Assembly (NCBI GenBank): GCA_012515125.1 | Contig: JAAYYY010000496.1 | Span: 1 to 32,413, forward strand | Length of the DNA stretch: 32,413 nucleotides | DNA from: Chloroflexota bacterium | GTDB taxonomy: Bacteria > Chloroflexota > Anaerolineae > Promineifilales > Promineifilaceae | Reading direction: 5' to 3' | In this document: positions 23,237 to 32,231 of the stretch, in pieces | How positions within the stretch are numbered: position 1 is the stretch's first letter | Layout of the letters: each line of letters starts with the position of its first letter | Made by a program: the position numbers and the translations under genes | Notes under the pieces: model-generated | Seen by the model: only the letters and a program-made list of their open reading frames with translations | Databases searched by the model: none | What the model was told of the DNA's origin: nothing

Positions 23237-24255
23237 ACGGCACGAAGATCAACGTAGGCTTCATCGGCGCGGGGTCCATCGCCGGCACCCACGCGGCGGC
23301 GATTGCCGAGGTCGAAGGGGCGCGACTGGTCGCCATCACCGACGCGCTGCCGGAGCGCGCCGCGGCGCTGGCCCAGGAATACGGGGCGGCGGCGGTGCGC
23401 GACGTCGAGGCGCTGGTGCGTTTCCCCGGGCTCGACGTGGTCTACATTCTCACCCCGCCGGCCGTGCACGGCGAGCAAATCGCCGCGGCGGCAGCGGCCG
23501 GGTTGCCCATCGTCTGCGAGAAGCCGCTCACAGTGACGCTGGCCGAGGCCGACGAAGCCATTGCGGCGGCCCGGGCGGCGGGTGTGCCCCTGATGACGGC
23601 GCTGAGCCACCGCTATCATCCGCTGGCGGCGATCGTGCGGGCGATGGTGCAGAGCGGAGAGCTGGGCGACTTTGTGGCGGCGTGGTCGCACCGGCTGGTA
23701 AACCTGCCGGTAGAGCCCGACTCCTGGATGAATGATTTGCGCGCCGGAGGCGGGCTGGCCCTGCAATACGCGATGCACGACCTGGATTGGGCGCTAACGC
23801 TGGGCGGCGCTGTAGCCGGGGTGAGCGCCGTGCAGAGCCAGACGAACCCGGAGCTGGCGATCGCAGACAATCTCTGGGCGCTACTGCGCTTTGCCGGCGG
23901 AGGCAGCGCCAGCATCGGCACGAGCTGGTCGGCGGCCCAGCCGCACGTCGAACGAGGCGTCGTCGGCAGTCGCGGCAACGTGCGCATCGTCGAGCAGAAA
24001 CGGCTGGTGGGCGCGCTGCACAATGGGCGGACTATCGAGCAGGATCTGGGTGACGATTATGATTGGTTTGACGTTTTTGTGCGCGAAAGCCGGGACGTGG
24101 TTGACCGTGTACGGCGGGCGGAACCCTTTGCCGTAACGGGCGAAGACGGCCGGCGGGCCCTGGAGATCAGCCTCGCCGTGTTGCAGGCGGCGCAGACGGA
24201 ACGGCCGGTGGCGCTGCCACTCGCCCCGGAGCGGGAGATGGAGGAACGAACGTGA
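23233..24255 (+). CDS. Gfo/Idh/MocA-family NAD(P)-dependent oxidoreductase (second of two)
   Basis: The 340-residue protein has a Rossmann motif GFIGAGSIAGTH (9-20), the hallmark CEKPLTVTLAEAD near residue 95, and YAMHDLDWALTLGG in the substrate domain. It differs clearly from the preceding gene product, so the two are ancient paralogues rather than a recent duplication. The start overlaps the previous stop (ATGA), and its end overlaps the next GTG start (GTGA). It lies at the junction with the molybdenum hydroxylase genes, which makes it part of the same transcript. Confidence 0.92.
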   Translation: MNGTKINVGFIGAGSIAGTHAAAIAEVEGARLVAITDALPERAAALAQEYGAAAVRDVEALVRFPGLDVVYILTPPAVHGEQIAAAAAAGLPIVCEKPLTVTLAEADEAIAAARAAGVPLMTALSHRYHPLAAIVRAMVQSGELGDFVAAWSHRLVNLPVEPDSWMNDLRAGGGLALQYAMHDLDWALTLGGAVAGVSAVQSQTNPELAIADNLWALLRFAGGGSASIGTSWSAAQPHVERGVVGSRGNVRIVEQKRLVGALHNGRTIEQDLGDDYDWFDVFVRESRDVVDRVRRAEPFAVTGEDGRRALEISLAVLQAAQTERPVALPLAPEREMEERT

Positions 24256-25118
24256 AACGATTTGGCTATCTGGCGCCGGAGAGCCTCGCCGAAGCGGTGG
24301 CGATGCTCGCCGCCCATCCTGACGCGACGCCACTGGCGGGCGGGACAAACGTGCTTGTGCAGGTGAAAGAAGGGCATCGCGACGTGGCGACGCTGCTGAG
24401 CCTGCGGCGGCTGCCGGAGCTGCACCAGATGACGTACGGCGACGGTGTGCGTATCGGCGCTGGTGTGACGATGGCCCGGATTGCCGCTGACGCCCACATC
24501 CGGGCGGACTACACGGCGCTGGCGACGGCGGCGGCGCTGCTGGGCTCGGTGCAGACACGCAACATGGCCACGCTGGGTGGCAACCTGTGCAACGCCTCTC
24601 CCTCGGCGGACACTGCCCCACCCCTGCTGGCGCTGGACGCCATCGCCGTCATCGCCGGGCCTGATGGCGAGCGGGAGATACCCCTGGCTGGCTTTTTCCT
24701 GGGGCCGGGCCGGACGGCGCTCGCGTCCGGCGAACTGCTGCGCGAGATTGTCCTCCCGGCTCCGGAGCCGCGCACTGGCTCGGCCTACGTGCGGCACATT
24801 CCGCGCGCGGCGATGGACATCTCAGTGGTAGGCGTGGCGGCGGCGCTGCGGCTAGATGAAGCGGGCCGCATCGGCGCCGCGCGGCTGGCCCTGGGCGCGG
24901 TGGCGCCGACCCCGCTGCTTGTACCGGAGGTAGAGATATTGCTCTCGGGGCAGGAACCAGGCGATGCCCTGTTTGCGGCGGCGGCTGAAAAGGCTCAGGC
25001 AACTGCACAGCCGCTCTCCGACGTGCGCGCCTCGGCGGAGTTCCGGCGCCACCTCGTTGGCGTGCTGACCCGGCGGGCGCTGCGCGCAGCGCTCGCCCAG
25101 GCGAACGGTAGAGGATAA
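24252..25118 (+). CDS. Molybdenum hydroxylase FAD-binding subunit (CoxM/XdhB type)
   Basis: The 288-residue protein carries both FAD-binding signatures of the medium subunit: PLAGGTNVLVQVKEG (27-41) and TLGGNLCNASPSAD (107-120), followed by the CO_deh_flav_C domain (AYVRHIPRAAMDISVVGVAA). It passes electrons from the Mo and Fe-S centres to the final acceptor. The start is GTG at 24252, overlapping the dehydrogenase stop as GTGA. The order medium, small, large (M-S-L) matches the standard form of this enzyme family. Confidence 0.95.
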   Translation: MKRFGYLAPESLAEAVAMLAAHPDATPLAGGTNVLVQVKEGHRDVATLLSLRRLPELHQMTYGDGVRIGAGVTMARIAADAHIRADYTALATAAALLGSVQTRNMATLGGNLCNASPSADTAPPLLALDAIAVIAGPDGEREIPLAGFFLGPGRTALASGELLREIVLPAPEPRTGSAYVRHIPRAAMDISVVGVAAALRLDEAGRIGAARLALGAVAPTPLLVPEVEILLSGQEPGDALFAAAAEKAQATAQPLSDVRASAEFRRHLVGVLTRRALRAALAQANGRG

Positions 25119-25125
25119 ACCAACC

Positions 25126-25623
25126 ATGGCCCAGACGATTGAACTGACGGTAAACGGCAAGAAGGAAGCCCTCGCCGTAGAGCCACACCTGACGCTCCTG
25201 GAGGTGCTCCGGGACAGCCTCAACCTGACCGGGACGAAAGAAGGGTGTAGCACCGGCCACTGTGGGGCCTGTACCGTACTCGTGAACGGCGAACCGGTTT
25301 CGTCCTGCCTGCTGCTCGCGGTCGAGGCAGATGGGCAGGCAGTCACGACGGTCGAAGGGTTGGCTTGCAACGGCAACCTGCATCCGGTGCAGGCTGCGTT
25401 TATTGAAAAGGGCGGGCTGCAGTGTGGTTACTGCACGTCGGGCATGATGCTGGCGACGGTGGCCCTGTTGGCGCACAACGCGCAGCCGAGCGAGCAGGAG
25501 ATCCGTTTGGCCCTGGCCGGCAACCTGTGCCGGTGCACGGGCTACACAAAGATCGTCGAGGCGGTGCAGCAGGCTGCAGAGGAAATGCAGCTTGCGGCGC
25601 AGGAGGTGCAGCATGGCGACTGA
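25126..25623 (+). CDS. Molybdenum hydroxylase 2Fe-2S subunit (CoxS/XdhC-type small subunit)
   Basis: The 165-residue protein has all eight cysteines for two [2Fe-2S] clusters. C41, C46, C49 and C61 form the plant-ferredoxin-type N-terminal cluster (GCSTGHCGACTVLVNG). C100, C103, C135 and C137 form the C-terminal cluster (QCGYCTSGMM and GNLCRCTGY). Length is normal. It begins seven bases after the FAD subunit gene and overlaps the large-subunit gene by 11 bases. It carries electrons from the Mo site to FAD. Confidence 0.96.
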   Translation: MAQTIELTVNGKKEALAVEPHLTLLEVLRDSLNLTGTKEGCSTGHCGACTVLVNGEPVSSCLLLAVEADGQAVTTVEGLACNGNLHPVQAAFIEKGGLQCGYCTSGMMLATVALLAHNAQPSEQEIRLALAGNLCRCTGYTKIVEAVQQAAEEMQLAAQEVQHGD

Positions 25624-27928
25624 ACAGGGCTCCGGGCGCGTCATCGGGCAGGCCATACCCCGGCTGGACAGCCGCAACAAGGTGACGGGGCGAGCCATTT
25701 TTGGCGCGGACGTGAAGCTGCCGCACATGCTCCATGCGCGCTTCCTCTCCAGCCCGCACGCTCACGCGGAGATCCTGTCCATCGACACCTCGCGGGCCGA
25801 AGCGCTGCCAGGAGTGCGCGCTGTGATTACCGCAGCCGACATTCCCGCGGAGGCGCGGTACAACGCGGCCTCCCGCTTCCACGCCTTTCTGGCGCGCACC
25901 CACACCGTGTTTGTGGGCCAGCCAGTGGCTGCGGTGGCGGCGGATGATCTGGCGACGGCTGAGGCAGCCATTGAGCTAATCGAAGTCACTTACCGGCCGC
26001 TGCCTGTAGTGGCGACGATCCGCGATGCGCTGCAGCCGGAAAGCACGCCAGTCCTGCACGGGCCGGTAGATGGCGAGGCCGGCGGCGGGGCGGCGGCGCA
26101 CACAGCCGTGGTCACCTCGGACGACGCCGGCCCAATCACGGCGGCCTCGCCAAACGTCGTGGACGAGAATCTGTACGAGTACGGCGATGTGGCGGCAGGC
26201 TTTGCCTGGTCGGACGTCATCGTCGAGCACACCTACACAGTGCCGGTCGTGCACCAGGGGTACATCGAGCCGCACGCGGCGACGGCGCGCTGGGACGACG
26301 AGGGACATGTGACGGTCTGGGAGCCGGTGCAGGGCACGTGGGCGGCGCGCGAGCTGGTAGCGGGGGCGCTGGGGCTACACCCCACGCAAGTAACGCTACA
26401 CAGCCCGGAAGTCGGCGGCGCGTTCGGCGGTAAGTGCGAGGGCGTCTTTGCGCCGCTCCCGGTGCTGTTGGCGAAGAAGGCCGGCCGGCCGGTACAGCTC
26501 GTGGTCACCCGGCAGGAGGAGCTGAGCGGAGCGAACCCGGCGCCGCATTCAATTATCCGCCTGAAAACCGGGGCGCGGGCCGACGGCACGTTTACGGCCA
26601 TCGAGGCCGAAGTACTGGTAGACGCCGGGGCGTTTCCGACAGGCTGGATCATGAGCAACATAACGGCCAGCCTGCGCGACAATTACCGCTTCTCAGCGTG
26701 GCGCATGCACGGGCGGGAGGTGGTGACGAACAAGCCGAGCGCAACCAGCTACCGGGCGCCCGGGGGGCCGAACTTCACCTACGCGATAGAGTCGCAGGTG
26801 GACGAGCTGGCCCGGCGGTTGGGCATGGATCCAGTGGCGTTGCGGCAGCGCAACCTGATCCGCGAAGGCGACCTGTTGACGAGCCGGGAGCCGCAGGGGG
26901 TAATCGGCGCACAGCAGGTGCTCGACGCACTGGCAAGGCACCCGGCCTGGCAGGCGCCGGCTCCGGCGCGCCTGGGGGCTGACGGCTTGCTGCACGGCCG
27001 GGGGATGGCCCTGGGCAGCTGGGCCGGCAGCAACGGGCCTGCCGCGGCGATCGCCATTCTGGAAGCAGGCGGGCGCTTCCGCATCGTCCTGGGCACCGTG
27101 GACATCACCGGCACCTACACCGGGCTGGCGCAGATCGCCGCGGAGGCGCTGGATGTCTCCGTGGAGCAGATCGTCATGACCCACGCCAGCCCGGATCATG
27201 CGCCGTACGCGCCGATGAGCGCGGGCAGCCAGACGATTTATGCGATGGGCGTGGCAGTGAAGGAAGCGGCGGAGGCGCTGCGGGCCAGGATCGTCGCCTA
27301 CGCGGCCGGGGATTTTGGCGTGGAGCCCGAAGCGATCGCCGTAGACGCGGAGGGGGTATTTGTCGCCGCGGAGCCAGAGCGCCGGCACAGCTTCGGCACG
27401 CTCTACCGGCTGGGCACGGAGTGGTTTGCTGAGTATGGGCCGCTGGCCGCGGTCGGCTCGGCGCCGCAGCGGCAGCGGGCGCCGGGCTTTGCCGCCGCCG
27501 TGGCGGAGGTGGCTGTGGACCCCGAGACCGGTAAGGTACAGCTCAAACGGCTGGTCACGGTGCAGGACGTGGGCAAGGCGATCAACCCACTGCTGATCGA
27601 AGGGCAGATGCATGGTGGGGCCACACAGTCGGCCGGGATGGCCCTGTGGGAGGAGATCGCCTACGACGAAAACGCGCAGCCGCTCAACCCGAGCCTGCTG
27701 GACTATCGCATGCCTACGGCGGCGGACATGCCGCAGCACGAGACTGTCATCGTGGAAGCCCCGGGCGGCGACGGCCCGTATGGGGCCAAGCTGGTCGGCG
27801 AGCCGCCGATCGTGCCGGGACTGGCGGCGATTGGCAACGCGATTGCCGCTGCAACGGGCGGGCGGGTGTGTGACCTGCCGATCACGCCGGAACGGGTGTG
27901 GCGGGCGCTGAACAAAGGCGAGACGTAA
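25613..27928 (+). CDS. Molybdenum hydroxylase large subunit (CoxL/XDH family, not CO dehydrogenase)
   Basis: The 771-residue protein has the Ald_Xan_dh_C domain (about 25-135) and the molybdopterin-binding domain after it. Mo-cofactor motifs visible are EVGGAFGGK (266-274) and SYRAPGGPNFTYAIE (379-393), and the catalytic Glu is probably E730 in VGEPPIVPG. Form I CO dehydrogenases carry a Cys-containing active-site loop (AYRCSFR), which is replaced here by SYRAPGGP, so the enzyme should hydroxylate an aldehyde or N-heterocycle instead. The ATG at 25613 has AGGAGGTG upstream; the few extra codons before it are not conserved. No XdhC- or MoaD-like maturation gene is adjacent. Confidence 0.94.
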   Translation: MATEQGSGRVIGQAIPRLDSRNKVTGRAIFGADVKLPHMLHARFLSSPHAHAEILSIDTSRAEALPGVRAVITAADIPAEARYNAASRFHAFLARTHTVFVGQPVAAVAADDLATAEAAIELIEVTYRPLPVVATIRDALQPESTPVLHGPVDGEAGGGAAAHTAVVTSDDAGPITAASPNVVDENLYEYGDVAAGFAWSDVIVEHTYTVPVVHQGYIEPHAATARWDDEGHVTVWEPVQGTWAARELVAGALGLHPTQVTLHSPEVGGAFGGKCEGVFAPLPVLLAKKAGRPVQLVVTRQEELSGANPAPHSIIRLKTGARADGTFTAIEAEVLVDAGAFPTGWIMSNITASLRDNYRFSAWRMHGREVVTNKPSATSYRAPGGPNFTYAIESQVDELARRLGMDPVALRQRNLIREGDLLTSREPQGVIGAQQVLDALARHPAWQAPAPARLGADGLLHGRGMALGSWAGSNGPAAAIAILEAGGRFRIVLGTVDITGTYTGLAQIAAEALDVSVEQIVMTHASPDHAPYAPMSAGSQTIYAMGVAVKEAAEALRARIVAYAAGDFGVEPEAIAVDAEGVFVAAEPERRHSFGTLYRLGTEWFAEYGPLAAVGSAPQRQRAPGFAAAVAEVAVDPETGKVQLKRLVTVQDVGKAINPLLIEGQMHGGATQSAGMALWEEIAYDENAQPLNPSLLDYRMPTAADMPQHETVIVEAPGGDGPYGAKLVGEPPIVPGLAAIGNAIAAATGGRVCDLPITPERVWRALNKGET

Positions 27929-29109
27929 TGCGTGTGTCCGTGAACCGGCGTATGCTGCCGGCCAAGTCGTTTTACTTCTTCTATTACGCTGCGGCGGCTT
28001 CGCTGGCGCCGTTTCTGGTGCTCTATTACGAGCATCTGGGGCTGAGTGGGTCGCAGATCGGCGTGTTGACTGGCGTCCTCCCGTTGGTGACGCTGTTCAG
28101 CGCGCCGCTGTGGGGCGGGGCGGCAGACGCGCGGAACCGGCACCGTACAGCGCTGTCGCTGGCCATCGCCGGGACGATGGCGGCGGTGCTGGTGTTGTCC
28201 ACGGCGCGCAGCTTCCTGGCGCTGATCCCGGTAATCATTACCTACGGAATCTTCGTGGCGCCGATTGCGCCGCTCGCGGACAACGCGGTGTTGGCGATGC
28301 TGGGTTCGCGCAAGAGCGAGTATGGCCGCCACCGGCTGTGGGGGTCGGTCGGCTGGGGGCTGTCTGCTCCCCTGGTCGGCGAGCTGACGGAGCACACCGG
28401 GCTGCAGTGGATATTTTATGTCTATGTACCGGTCCTCTTCATGGCGTTGTTGGCGGCGCGCCGTCTCCCTCTGGAGGAAGCGCCGCTGCGCCAGCCTTTC
28501 TGGCGTAACCTGCGCGTAATGCTGGCGAGCCGCCAGCTCGTGCTGTTACTGGCTACCGTGTTTACCGCCGGGGCCACATTAGGGATCGTCGGCAATTACC
28601 TCTTCCTGTACATGGACGGCCTGGGGGCCAGCAACACGCTCATGGGGCTGGCGCTGACCATGGCGACGATCAGCGAGATGGTCGTGCTCTTTTTCTCTGA
28701 CCGGCTTCTGGGACGCTGGAGCGCCCGCACGCTGGTGGCATTTGCCCTCCTGGCCTGCGCCGTGCGCGCCTTTTCGTATTCGATCGTCGGCGCGGCCTGG
28801 GTGGTGCTGCTTATCCAGCTGTTGCACGGGCCAACGTTTGCGACGATGTGGATGGCCAGCGTCTATTATGCGGACCAGCTGGCGCCCCAAGGGATGGGGG
28901 CGACGGCGCAGGGGCTGCTGGCCAGCGTGATGATCGGGCTAGGCAATGCCGCCGGCGGTTTTTTCGGTGGGCTCCTGTACGATTCGGTGGGGCCAGTGAG
29001 CATGTTCCGCTGGACGGCGGCTGCCGTGCTGGCGGCAATGGTTGTACTGCTGGCCGGCGACAGGCGGGCGCGCCGGATAGCCGTAGCGCCGGGAAAGGTA
29101 GGGCCATGA
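27928..29109 (+). CDS. Major facilitator superfamily transporter (LacY/nucleoside-symporter-like)
   Basis: The 393-residue product looks like a 12-helix MFS protein. It starts with PAKSFYFFYYAAAASLAPFL, typical of the MFS_1_like group that includes LacY and nucleoside symporters, and has the loop 2-3 motif LWGGAADARNRHRTAL near residues 55-75. Mid-protein text such as FFSDRLLGRWSARTLV gives the second copy of the loop motif. The ATG at 27928 overlaps the previous stop as TAATG, and its end overlaps the SDR gene. It may import a substrate or export a product of the Mo hydroxylase pathway; direction is not readable. Confidence 0.88.
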   Translation: MRVSVNRRMLPAKSFYFFYYAAAASLAPFLVLYYEHLGLSGSQIGVLTGVLPLVTLFSAPLWGGAADARNRHRTALSLAIAGTMAAVLVLSTARSFLALIPVIITYGIFVAPIAPLADNAVLAMLGSRKSEYGRHRLWGSVGWGLSAPLVGELTEHTGLQWIFYVYVPVLFMALLAARRLPLEEAPLRQPFWRNLRVMLASRQLVLLLATVFTAGATLGIVGNYLFLYMDGLGASNTLMGLALTMATISEMVVLFFSDRLLGRWSARTLVAFALLACAVRAFSYSIVGAAWVVLLIQLLHGPTFATMWMASVYYADQLAPQGMGATAQGLLASVMIGLGNAAGGFFGGLLYDSVGPVSMFRWTAAAVLAAMVVLLAGDRRARRIAVAPGKVGP

Positions 29110-29840
29110 TGCCAGGCGAAGGACAGACTGCTACCTTGCAGGGTAAACGTGCGTTGGTAACTGGAGCCAGTCGTGGAATCGGGCGAGCGATTGCACTGGC
29201 GTTTGCTGCGGCGGGCGCGGATCTGGTGCTCGCGGCGCGCGACCGGCCAGAGCTGGAAGCGGTTGCCGCCGGGGTGCACGCGTTGGGCCGTGACTGCCTC
29301 GTGCTGCCCACAGATCTGCGCCAGCCGGCGGCGATCGCGGCGCTGGCGGAGGCGGCGCTGGCAGCCGGGCCGCTAGATATCCTCGTCAATAATGCCGGTG
29401 TGGGCAGTTGGGCGCCCGTCGCGGAGCTGACGCTCGACGACTACGAGGCCATGTTCGGCGTCAATATGCGCGCCGTGTTCCTGCTGACGCAGGCAGTCCT
29501 ACCGGCGATGCGGGCAGCGGGCCACGGCCAGATCATCACCATCGCTTCGACGAGCAGCCGCTGGGCCTATCCGGAGGGCACGCTCTACTGTGCGAGCAAG
29601 TTTGCCGTGCTTGGTTTCAGCGAGGCGCTGGCCCGGGAACTGCGGCCCGAGGGAATCCGGGTTACGGCGATCCTGCCCGGTCAGGTGAACACCTACCTGG
29701 GCGACAGCGGCCCAGAGAGCTGGGAGGAAGGCATGCTCGAGCCGGAGGACGTGGCGGCGGCAGCCGTCCACGTCGCCAGCTTGCCGGAGCGGGCTATCGT
29801 TACGGAGATGGTTGTCTGGCCGCGCGCGGAGGAATTTTAG
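29106..29840 (+). CDS. Short-chain dehydrogenase/reductase
   Basis: The 244-residue protein is a classical SDR: cofactor motif TGASRGIG (19-26), NNAG (95-98), N120, catalytic S148, Y161 and K165 (YCASK). R46 in LAARDR at the end of the second strand suggests NADPH preference, though this is uncertain. The start at 29106 overlaps the MFS stop as ATGA, and a second ATG at 29109 is in frame. An oxidation or reduction of a sugar, polyol or keto intermediate is likely. It precedes the sugar kinase by one base. Confidence 0.92.
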   Translation: MMPGEGQTATLQGKRALVTGASRGIGRAIALAFAAAGADLVLAARDRPELEAVAAGVHALGRDCLVLPTDLRQPAAIAALAEAALAAGPLDILVNNAGVGSWAPVAELTLDDYEAMFGVNMRAVFLLTQAVLPAMRAAGHGQIITIASTSSRWAYPEGTLYCASKFAVLGFSEALARELRPEGIRVTAILPGQVNTYLGDSGPESWEEGMLEPEDVAAAAVHVASLPERAIVTEMVVWPRAEEF

Positions 29841-29841
29841 C

Positions 29842-30828
29842 ATGGTCGCGATGACAGCCGGAGCGCCAGCCGGAGCGTCAGCCGTCATCGCCCTGGGCGA
29901 AGCGCTGGTCGAGGTGATGCGGCCGGGCGCCGGGCAGCCGCTGGACCAGCCGGGTACGTTTGTTGGTCCCCTGGCCAGCGGCGCGCCGGCGATTTTCGCC
30001 GTAGCGGCAGCGCGGCTGGGGCTGGCCGCGGGCTTCGCCGGGGCTGTTGGGGATGACGCCTTTGCCCGGCTGCTGCAGGCACGATTTGAGCAGGAGGGCG
30101 TGGACGCCCGGGGTCTGCAGACGATCCCGGGGCAGAGCACGGCGGTCGCTTTCGTCGCCTACGACGAGCGCGGCGGGCGCGAGTTCGTCTTCCACCTGCG
30201 CCACGCTGCGGCCGGGGCAATGCAGGCAGAAGCGCTAGATCCGGCCTTCTTTGCCGGCGTGCGCTGGCTGCACCTCTCCGGTTCGACGCTGGCGTTGAAT
30301 GAAGGCAGCCGTGAAGCGGCGCGGCGGGCCCTGGCGCTCACCCAGGCGCAGGGCGGGAAGCTGAGTCTAGACCCCAATCTGCGGCCAGAGCTGCTTCCGG
30401 TGGACGAGGCGCGAGCGCTACTGGCTCCCTTCCTGGCGGCGGCGACCCTCGTCGTGCCTACGGCGGCGGAGGCGCGGGCGTTGACGGGTGCGACCGACGA
30501 CGAGGTGGCGGCGCGCTCGCTGCTGGCGATGGGCGCGCAGGTCGTCGCGCTGAAACAGGGCAGTGCCGGAGCAACGTTCTATACGCAGGACGAGACAGTC
30601 GCCGCGCCGGGCTTTGTGGTAGAAGAAGTCGATCCGACGGGCGCCGGCGATTGTTTTAATGCGGCCTGTGTCTACGGGTTGGAACAGCGCTGGCCGCTGG
30701 CGCAGGTAGCGCGCTTCGCCACTGCAGCGGGCGCATTGGCCGTGACGCGCCAGGGGCCGATGGAGGGCGCCCCCACCGCGGCTGAAGTGCAAGCATTGAT
30801 TCAACAAAACGGAGAACAACGACGATGA
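29842..30828 (+). CDS. PfkB-family carbohydrate kinase
   Basis: The 328-residue protein has the C-terminal PfkB signature DPTGAGDCF (264-272) with catalytic base D270, and ALKQGSAGATFY before it. The N-terminal glycine-rich motif reads GAPAIFAVAAARLG instead of the usual GGNPANVAVALARLG, losing the Asn often used for sugar contact. Ribokinase, fructokinase and 2-keto-3-deoxygluconate kinase are the main possibilities; none can be singled out. GGAGGA eight bases before the ATG at 29842 fixes the start. The gene end overlaps the GH4 gene as ATGA, suggesting that it phosphorylates a sugar released by that glycosidase. Confidence 0.9.
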   Translation: MVAMTAGAPAGASAVIALGEALVEVMRPGAGQPLDQPGTFVGPLASGAPAIFAVAAARLGLAAGFAGAVGDDAFARLLQARFEQEGVDARGLQTIPGQSTAVAFVAYDERGGREFVFHLRHAAAGAMQAEALDPAFFAGVRWLHLSGSTLALNEGSREAARRALALTQAQGGKLSLDPNLRPELLPVDEARALLAPFLAAATLVVPTAAEARALTGATDDEVAARSLLAMGAQVVALKQGSAGATFYTQDETVAAPGFVVEEVDPTGAGDCFNAACVYGLEQRWPLAQVARFATAAGALAVTRQGPMEGAPTAAEVQALIQQNGEQRR

Positions 30829-32138
30829 AGCTAACGATTATTGGTGCGGGCAGCGCCGTGTTTGCGACGGAGATCATGACCGACGTCCTGGCAACGCCGG
30901 GGCTGGAGACGGGCACGTTCGCCCTGGTGGACATCGATCAGGGCCGGCTGGAGCTGGCGCACCGGATGGCCGAGTTTCTGATCGGTCAATCCGGGCGTTC
31001 GTGGCAGGTGGAGGCCAGCACCAACCGGCGAGAGGTTCTGGCCGGTAGCGACTACGTGATCAACACGATCGAGGTGGCCGGCCGGGAGAATGTCCGCCAT
31101 GACTACGACATTCCGATGAAGTACGGCGTCGACCAGTGCATCGGCGACACGATCGGGCCAGGCGGGTTGTTTAAGGCGCTGCGCACGCTGCCCGCCTGGC
31201 TGGCTATTCTGCGGGACGTGGAAGAGCTGGCACCGCAGGCGCTGGTGATGAACTACACCAACCCGATGTCGCTGACAGTGCTGGCCGGCGTGCGCGCCTC
31301 GTCGCTGCCCATCGTCGGGCTGTGCCACTCGATCCAGCACACAGCAGAGCAGCTTGCCAAGTACCTGGCGATGCCGCTAAAGGAGCTGCGCTGGCGGGCA
31401 GCTGGGATTAACCATCTGGCCTGGTTCGTAGAGCTGACCGACCGGGAAGGGAACGACCTCTACCCGCGTTTGTTCCAGCGCGCTGACGAGCACCCAGTGA
31501 TTTACGAGCAGGATCCCGTGCGCTTTGAGATGGCCCGGCACCTGGGGGCGTTCGTCACCGAATCGAGCGGCCACACCTCAGAATACACGGCGTATTTCCG
31601 CAAGCGGCCCGACCTGATCAAGAAGTACATGCGCTCCGGCTATCGCGGGCAGAGCGGCTACTACGCCAACAACTGGCCGCGGTGGGTGAAGCGATCACAG
31701 CAGAGCCTGGAGCTGACACTGGCTGGGGTCAGGCGGCACAAGATGAAGCGCGGCCCCGAGTTCGCCAGCTATATCATCGAGGCGCTGGAAACGGGTACGC
31801 CGGTCTCGGTGTACGTCAACGTGCTGAACAAGGGCCTGATCGACAACCTCCCGCAAGATGGAGTGGTCGAGGTGGCCTGCCAGGTGGACGGAGAAGGGCT
31901 GCGACCCGTACCCTTTGGCAAACTACCGACCCAGCTCGCCGCCCTCGACGCCCAGCATATGGCTTTCCACGACCTGACGGTGACGGCAGTACTGGAGCAG
32001 AACCGGGAGGCAGCCGTACATGCGCTCATGGTCGATCCGCTCACAGCGGCAGTCCTCTCTCTAGCGGAGATCCGCCAGCTCTTCGACGAGATGGCTGCCG
32101 TGCAGGCCGATTATCTGCCAGAGTTTGTGCGCCGGTAG
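30825..32138 (+). CDS. Family 4 glycoside hydrolase (alpha-galactosidase/alpha-glucosidase/alpha-glucuronidase type)
   Basis: The 437-residue protein has the GH4 layout: Rossmann motif GAGSAVF (7-13), DIDQGRLELA, NYTNPM (143-148), GLCHSIQH (165-172) and GINHLAWF (194-201). C167 and H197 are the expected Mn2+ ligands. GH4 enzymes use NAD+ and a metal to cleave glycosides by a redox elimination mechanism. The CHS form of the motif points to the alpha-galactosidase, alpha-glucosidase and alpha-glucuronidase group, rather than 6-phosphoglycosidases whose motif is usually CN-type. No PTS genes are nearby, which agrees with an unphosphorylated substrate. The start overlaps the kinase stop (ATGA). 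It is the last gene of the + strand array. Confidence 0.94.
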   Translation: MKLTIIGAGSAVFATEIMTDVLATPGLETGTFALVDIDQGRLELAHRMAEFLIGQSGRSWQVEASTNRREVLAGSDYVINTIEVAGRENVRHDYDIPMKYGVDQCIGDTIGPGGLFKALRTLPAWLAILRDVEELAPQALVMNYTNPMSLTVLAGVRASSLPIVGLCHSIQHTAEQLAKYLAMPLKELRWRAAGINHLAWFVELTDREGNDLYPRLFQRADEHPVIYEQDPVRFEMARHLGAFVTESSGHTSEYTAYFRKRPDLIKKYMRSGYRGQSGYYANNWPRWVKRSQQSLELTLAGVRRHKMKRGPEFASYIIEALETGTPVSVYVNVLNKGLIDNLPQDGVVEVACQVDGEGLRPVPFGKLPTQLAALDAQHMAFHDLTVTAVLEQNREAAVHALMVDPLTAAVLSLAEIRQLFDEMAAVQADYLPEFVRR

Positions 32139-32190
32139 ACAGAGGAAACGATATACCCCAGGATCGGCAAAATTCGCCGCCTGCAGCAGG

Positions 32191-32217
32191 CGCCGGCCGG
32201 ACCGACTCCGGCCGGCG
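32191..32217. terminator. GC-rich hairpin between convergent genes
   Basis: CGCCGGCCGGA (32191-32201) pairs perfectly with TCCGGCCGGCG (32207-32217), an 11-bp stem with a five-base loop, between the end of the GH4 gene and the end of a - strand gene. It has no T-run on either strand, so it may be a bidirectional termination aid in a GC-rich genome. A small CCTGC/GCAGG repeat lies just before it. Confidence 0.45.
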
Positions 32218-32231
32218 TCGAACCCGGCCGG

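Noticed and set aside
24649-25728. Long - strand open frame (359 codons) opposite the Mo hydroxylase genes
   Set aside because: It lies opposite three well-defined genes with conserved cofactor motifs. Its product is Arg/Pro/Ala-rich with no family features, as expected for GC-rich antisense frames.
26693-27739. Long - strand open frame (348 codons) opposite the Mo large subunit
   Set aside because: It is antisense to conserved molybdopterin motifs, has low-complexity Arg/His-rich text, and has no ribosome site.
25613-27928. Aerobic CO dehydrogenase large subunit
   Set aside because: The Cys-containing active-site loop of form I enzymes is replaced by SYRAPGGP, and the neighbours are sugar genes rather than cox accessory genes.
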